A stretch of 64,000 nt of DNA from the NCBI RefSeq assembly GCF_022761115.1, contig NZ_JAKWJS010000001.1, positions 558,001 through 622,000 of the forward strand, in the 5' to 3' direction. Below the pieces are notes generated by a model. That model did not search any database, was not told the origin of the DNA, and saw nothing but the letters and a program-made list of their open reading frames with translations. This document shows positions 58,258 through 64,000 of this stretch, one piece after another; the first letter of the stretch is position 1; each line of letters opens with the position of its first letter. Both the position numbers and the translations under genes were made by a program. The stretch is from Dyella sp. RRB7. Its GTDB lineage: Bacteria; Pseudomonadota; Gammaproteobacteria; Xanthomonadales; Rhodanobacteraceae.

Positions 58258-59457
58258 ATGAGCAACTTCCTCTTCACTTCCGAGTCGGTTTCCGAAGGCC
58301 ACCCGGACAAAGTCGCCGACCAGATCTCCGATGCCGTCCTCGATGCGATCATCGCGCAGGATCCGCGTGCGCGCGTGGCTTGCGAAACCATGGTGAAGAC
58401 GGGCGTGGCGATCGTCGCCGGCGAAATCACCACCAGCGCCTGGATCGACCTGGAAGCGCTGACCCGCAAGGTCATCGTCGACATCGGCTACGACTCCTCC
58501 GAGGTCGGCTTCGACGGCGAGACCTGCGGCGTGCTGAACCTGATCGGCAAGCAGTCGCCGGACATCAACCAGGGCGTGGACCGCAAGAAGCCGGAAGAAC
58601 AGGGCGCTGGCGACCAGGGCCTGATGTTCGGCTACGCCACCAACGAGACCAAGGACTTCATGCCGGCCGCCATCTACTACTCGCACCGTCTGGTGGAGCA
58701 GCAGGCCAAGGTCCGCAAGAAGAAGAACTCGCCGCTGCCGTGGCTGCGCCCAGACGCCAAGAGCCAGGTCACCCTGCGCTATGAGAACGGCGTGGCTACC
58801 GCCATCGACGCCGTGGTGCTGTCGACCCAGCACGATCCGAGCGTGAAGCAGAAGGACCTGATCGAGGCCGTACGCGAGCACATCCTCAAGCCCGTGCTGC
58901 CGGCCAAGCTGCTGCACAAGGGCACCAAGTTCCACATCAACCCGACCGGCAAGTTCGTCATCGGCGGCCCGGTGGGCGACTGCGGCCTGACCGGCCGCAA
59001 GATCATCGTCGACACCTACGGCGGCTGGGCCCGTCATGGCGGTGGCGCGTTCTCGGGCAAGGATCCGTCCAAGGTCGACCGTTCGGCCGCCTATGCCGCC
59101 CGCTACGTGGCCAAGAACATCGTGGCCGCCGGCATCGCCGATCGCTGCGAAGTGCAGGTGAGCTACGCCATCGGCGTGGCCGAGCCGACCTCCATCTCGG
59201 TCACCACCTTCGGCACCGGCAAGATCGCCGACGAGAAGATCGAGAAGCTGATCCGCAAGCACTTCGACCTGCGCCCGTACGGCATCATCAAGATGCTCGA
59301 CCTGGTGCACCCGATGTACCAGCAGACCGCCAGCTACGGCCACTTCGGCCGCACCCCGTACGAAGTGAAGGCTGCCGACGGCAGCACCTACACCGCGTTC
59401 TCGTGGGAAAAGACCGATAAGGCCGAGGCGCTGCGCGCCGATGCCAAGCTGAAGTAA
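58258..59457 (+). CDS. metK: S-adenosylmethionine synthetase
   Basis: 399 aa; makes SAM from methionine and ATP, the methyl donor for the many methyltransferases in this window. [34 protein letters not shown] (ATP loop), [20 protein letters not shown] and [20 protein letters not shown] are all intact. Followed by a strong terminator, so it is monocistronic. Confidence 0.98.
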   Translation: MSNFLFTSESVSEGHPDKVADQISDAVLDAIIAQDPRARVACETMVKTGVAIVAGEITTSAWIDLEALTRKVIVDIGYDSSEVGFDGETCGVLNLIGKQSPDINQGVDRKKPEEQGAGDQGLMFGYATNETKDFMPAAIYYSHRLVEQQAKVRKKKNSPLPWLRPDAKSQVTLRYENGVATAIDAVVLSTQHDPSVKQKDLIEAVREHILKPVLPAKLLHKGTKFHINPTGKFVIGGPVGDCGLTGRKIIVDTYGGWARHGGGAFSGKDPSKVDRSAAYAARYVAKNIVAAGIADRCEVQVSYAIGVAEPTSISVTTFGTGKIADEKIEKLIRKHFDLRPYGIIKMLDLVHPMYQQTASYGHFGRTPYEVKAADGSTYTAFSWEKTDKAEALRADAKLK

Positions 59458-59476
59458 GCCACGCTTGCTTCACATG

Positions 59477-59510
59477 AAAACGGGCCGCTGATGCGGCCCG
59501 TTTTTTTTAT
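59477..59510 (+). terminator. metK Rho-independent terminator
   Basis: AAAACGGGCCGC (59477-59488) and GCGGCCCGTTTT (59493-59504) around TGAT, running into eight T's (59501-59508). It starts about 20 bp after the metK stop and faces the convergent dacA-like gene. Confidence 0.95.
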
Positions 59511-59586
59511 GCCTTGCGAACCTTCCGGGCATGCCCTGGAAGGCGAAGGCGGGAAAGCATGGGGACCGCGAGAAGACGCCGCCGGC

Positions 59587-60678
59587 CTACTTGTCCGGCG
59601 ACGCGCCTGCCGATGCCACCTTCTGGGTGCGTGGCGCGGCGGCGGGACAGGTCACGCCTTTCTTGCGCGTGCAGCTGCTACGGGCAAGCGCATCGGTCTT
59701 GGCGCGACGGTGATGGTGACGCGAGCCAGGCGTAGCGTCGGCAACCGCCGTGGCCTTGCCGGCCGAAGCCCCACTGGCGCGGCGCCCCTTGGCCACGGCA
59801 ACCGCAGTGGCGGGCACGGCGGCGGCCTGGGCGACCAGGGCGGCCGGCGTTTCGCGGTCGTCGAAACCGTCGTCCAGCAGGCGCGCCATCAGCCTGTCGC
59901 GGGACGCCGCGGTACGACCGCCCAGCACCACGCTGAAGAGGCGGCGACCGTCCTTGACGGCGGTGGAGGCGAGGTTGAAGCCCGAAGCGTTGGTGAAGCC
60001 GGTTTTCAGCCCATCCATGCCCGGGTACTTGTCCATCAGATTGTTATGCCCACGCACCAGCCGGCCGCGGAACATGAATTCCTCGGTGGAAAAATAATGC
60101 GCGTACTGTGGGAAATCCTTGTACAGCGCCATGGCCAACTTGCTCATGTCGCGCGCCGTGGTGGTATCGCTGGGATCAGGCAGGCCCGAGGCATTGGCAA
60201 AATGGGTATTGCTCATGCCCAGGCGCGCGGCCTCGGCATTCATCAACTCGACGAAGTGGCCCTCGCTGCCACCCAGACCTTCGGCCATCACGGTGGCGGC
60301 GTCGTTGGCCGACTTGGTGATCATGCCCAGCACGCAGTCTTCCACCGAGATGGTCTGGCCGTTGCGCAGGTCGAGCTTGGTGGGCGCCTTGGACGCCGCC
60401 CAGGAGGACACCGGCAGTTCCTGCTCCAGCTTCAGCGTGCCGCCCTGCAGCGCTTTGAAGGTGAGGTACAGCGTCATCATCTTGGCCAGCGAGGCCGGAT
60501 GATTCGGCTCATCGGGATTGACCGCCGTAATGACCTGTCCGTTCGACTCGTTGACCACGATGGCCGCGTAGCCGGCATGGGCCACGCCCATGAAACCGCT
60601 GGCAACGCACAGCAGCAGGGCAAGCAGGCTTTGACGCCAGGTCACTCCCCTGGCCGGCGTTATGGACTGAATGGCCAC
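59587..60678 (-). CDS. D-alanyl-D-alanine carboxypeptidase (S11 PBP) with basic tail
   Basis: 363 aa. GTG 60678 was chosen because AGGA lies about 7 nt upstream and it leaves a signal peptide (SLLALLLCVASGFMGVAHA). S11 motifs in order: SLAKMM (SxxK), SAN in KSANDAATVMAEGLGG, and KTG in MDGLKTGFTNAS. After about residue 280 the usual PBP5-like beta domain and amphipathic anchor are absent; instead there is an Ala-rich tail with RHHHRR, Lys/Arg patches and two cysteines (SSCTRKKGVTCP). Trims pentapeptides in the periplasm, presumably. Confidence 0.85.
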   Translation of the reverse strand: MAIQSITPARGVTWRQSLLALLLCVASGFMGVAHAGYAAIVVNESNGQVITAVNPDEPNHPASLAKMMTLYLTFKALQGGTLKLEQELPVSSWAASKAPTKLDLRNGQTISVEDCVLGMITKSANDAATVMAEGLGGSEGHFVELMNAEAARLGMSNTHFANASGLPDPSDTTTARDMSKLAMALYKDFPQYAHYFSTEEFMFRGRLVRGHNNLMDKYPGMDGLKTGFTNASGFNLASTAVKDGRRLFSVVLGGRTAASRDRLMARLLDDGFDDRETPAALVAQAAAVPATAVAVAKGRRASGASAGKATAVADATPGSRHHHRRAKTDALARSSCTRKKGVTCPAAAPRTQKVASAGASPDK

Positions 60679-61071
60679 CCCGTTTCCTCGCTTCCGGCAC
60701 ATCGCCTAACCCGACGTTGCACAACCTGAACTGCAACGCCCTCGCTACGGGCATCGACAATACTTGAATTAACCAGCATAAGTCCATGTTTCCATGGACG
60801 ATAAAATAGGAACGGCGCCCAGGGCGCCGTCCGAACTTAGAGTTCACCGTGAAGGTTTTGTCTACGCTTCAAGCGAGTTTGCCTTCAAATGGCGTGCGGC
60901 GAAAGGCTTTTGTGCTGTCGGTCAAGGCATTTTCCCTTGGCGAGCCAGATGGTTCGCCCAGCCCCAGGGAATGACCGCCCCGGCGCGCCAGCCCCGCAAC
61001 GAACCGATGAGTCGCCCCGATACGAGTGACCAGGCGGCGACCGCGCTGGACGCATCACCTAGAATAGCCAG
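60679..61071. other. 393-bp divergent intergenic region between dacA-like gene and uup
   Basis: Contains two perfect hairpins: GTCCATG-TTTC-CATGGAC (60782-60799) and ACGGCGCCC-A-GGGCGCCGT (60812-60830). Neither has a U-tract, and the flanking genes diverge, so they are more likely operators or structured leader RNA. I saw no gene in the remaining 240 bp up to uup. Confidence 0.5.
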
Positions 61072-62934
<1,863 letters not shown>

Positions 62935-64000
62935 TCGTCCACCGTGCACGGCAGCCACAGGCGCGCCAGCGCGCCGCTGCCGTCCGCACGCGGGGCAAGT
63001 ACCACGCCGCCGTCGTGCGCTTCGGCAATCTGTCGCGTCAGTGCCAGTCCGATGCCGGAACCGCCCGGCTTGGTGGTGAAGAACGGCACGAACAGGTTGT
63101 CGCTGGTCGGTAGCCCCGGGCCATCGTCCTCCACTTCGATCACCGCCTGGCCACCCTCGCGTCGCCAGCGCACGCTTACCTTGCCCGCGGGCGCCGCCTC
63201 CACCGCATTGCGCATCAGGTTGATCAGCGCCTGTTCGAGCTGGTCCGGATCGGCCTGCACCCACAGCACATCGCCCTGTTCCACCTGCAACACAAGCCGC
63301 TGCTCCAGGCGCGCCGCCTTGCGCACAAGCTCGCCCAGCTCGACTGGCTGCTGCTGCGGCGCGGGCAGCCGCGCCAATCGGCTGTAGCTGGCCAGGAAGC
63401 GGCCCAGCGATTCGGCGCGGTGCGCGATGATCTCCACGCCGTCCCGGAAATCTCCACGCCAATCCTCGGGCATGGGATCGCGCGCGAGCAGCGAGGCCAG
63501 AGTGCCAGCCATGGAACGAATCGGCGCCAGCGAGTTGTTCAACTCGTGGCCCAGCACACGCAGCAGGCGCTGCCAGGCCTGGCGTTCTTCCTCGCGCAGT
63601 ACGCGCCCCACATCGTTGATCACCAACAGTTGTCCGCCGCGACCGCCGCTGCGCAGCGGCGCATGGCGAACCTCGTAGCGCCCCGCGCCTCCCGCAAAGC
63701 TGTGGTTGACGATCCGTAGGGTGGGCGGTGCCAGCCATTCGCCCAATCCGAGCGCGTCGGCGCTGCGGCCGAACACATCGTCGCGTGCGCGTCCCAGCAA
63801 CCGCTGGCCGGCCGGGTTCACCAACCGCAACTTGCCCGTCCCGTCGAAGGCGAACACAGCGCTGTCCAGCGCCGCCAGGGTCTTGCCCAGCAGGTGGGAG
63901 GATTCCTCGAAGGTGAGCCGTTCCTGCTGCAGCCGTTCGGCCAGCGCATTGATGTCGTAGATCACATCACCCAGTACGCCACCCTGCACGCCGCGCAGGC

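Overview
This window reads as a chromosomal backbone segment of a high-GC gammaproteobacterium of the Xanthomonadales/Lysobacterales, most likely family Rhodanobacteraceae (Dyella, Rhodanobacter, Luteibacter or Frateuria type). The evidence is the gene order, the protein flavour, and short REP-like repeats of the 'GTAGGAGCGCACC' kind. No phage, IS element, CRISPR array, integron or tRNA was seen. Base composition and codon use look uniform, so nothing argues for a recent genomic island.

Layout. 1-2.9 kb (minus): head of the high-affinity K+ ATPase operon, an unnamed 30-aa membrane peptide followed by kdpF, kdpA and kdpB (kdpB runs off the left edge). 3-5.4 kb (minus): a DedA-rhodanese fusion and an MFS exporter. 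5.5-6.5 kb (plus): ispB, which makes the quinone side chain. 6.6-9.9 kb (minus): ubiH, a ubiI/ubiF-type hydroxylase and a secreted dienelactone-hydrolase-like protein; ispB and the two hydroxylases all serve ubiquinone synthesis. 10-12.1 kb (plus): a BtuM-like cobalamin transporter candidate, PduO-type cobalamin adenosyltransferase and a histone-deacetylase-fold protein. 12.2-19.3 kb (plus): the conserved lptD-surA-pdxA-rsmA-apaG-apaH cluster. 19.3-25 kb: secA, an M23 peptidase, divergent dciA, and lpxC.

25.3-40.8 kb (minus): a complete dcw cluster in transcription order mraZ-rsmH-ftsL-ftsI-murE-murF-mraY-ftsW-murG-murC-ddlB-ftsQ-ftsA-ftsZ. Nine junctions are 4-nt stop/start overlaps. It has a recognisable MraZ-type operator and promoter. 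murD, which normally lies between mraY and ftsW, is absent. Next comes RNase P RNA (rnpB, minus, about 40991-41363), then rsmI divergent from lpoA-yraN.

44.8-58 kb is more accessory: alpha/beta hydrolases, a GlcD-type FAD oxidase, an unknown lipoprotein with membrane segments, a LysE exporter, a NupG nucleoside permease, a secreted histidine phosphatase, dusB, a lipoprotein esterase, a methyltransferase, two secreted proteins (one unknown, one SGNH esterase) and a Tat-exported berberine-bridge-type flavoenzyme. 58.2-64 kb: metK with a strong terminator, a DacA-like carboxypeptidase with an unusual tail, the ABC-F ATPase uup, and the 3' part of an NtrY-like histidine kinase that overlaps uup tail to tail.

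Functionally the window is dominated by envelope biogenesis: peptidoglycan precursors and division, LPS (lpxC, lptD), OMP folding (surA), PBP activation (lpoA) and PG hydrolases. I found no clearly novel multi-gene system. The best leads are the missing murD, the BtuM-like gene beside the adenosyltransferase, the extra Kdp-leader peptide, and several perfect hairpins in intergenic DNA.
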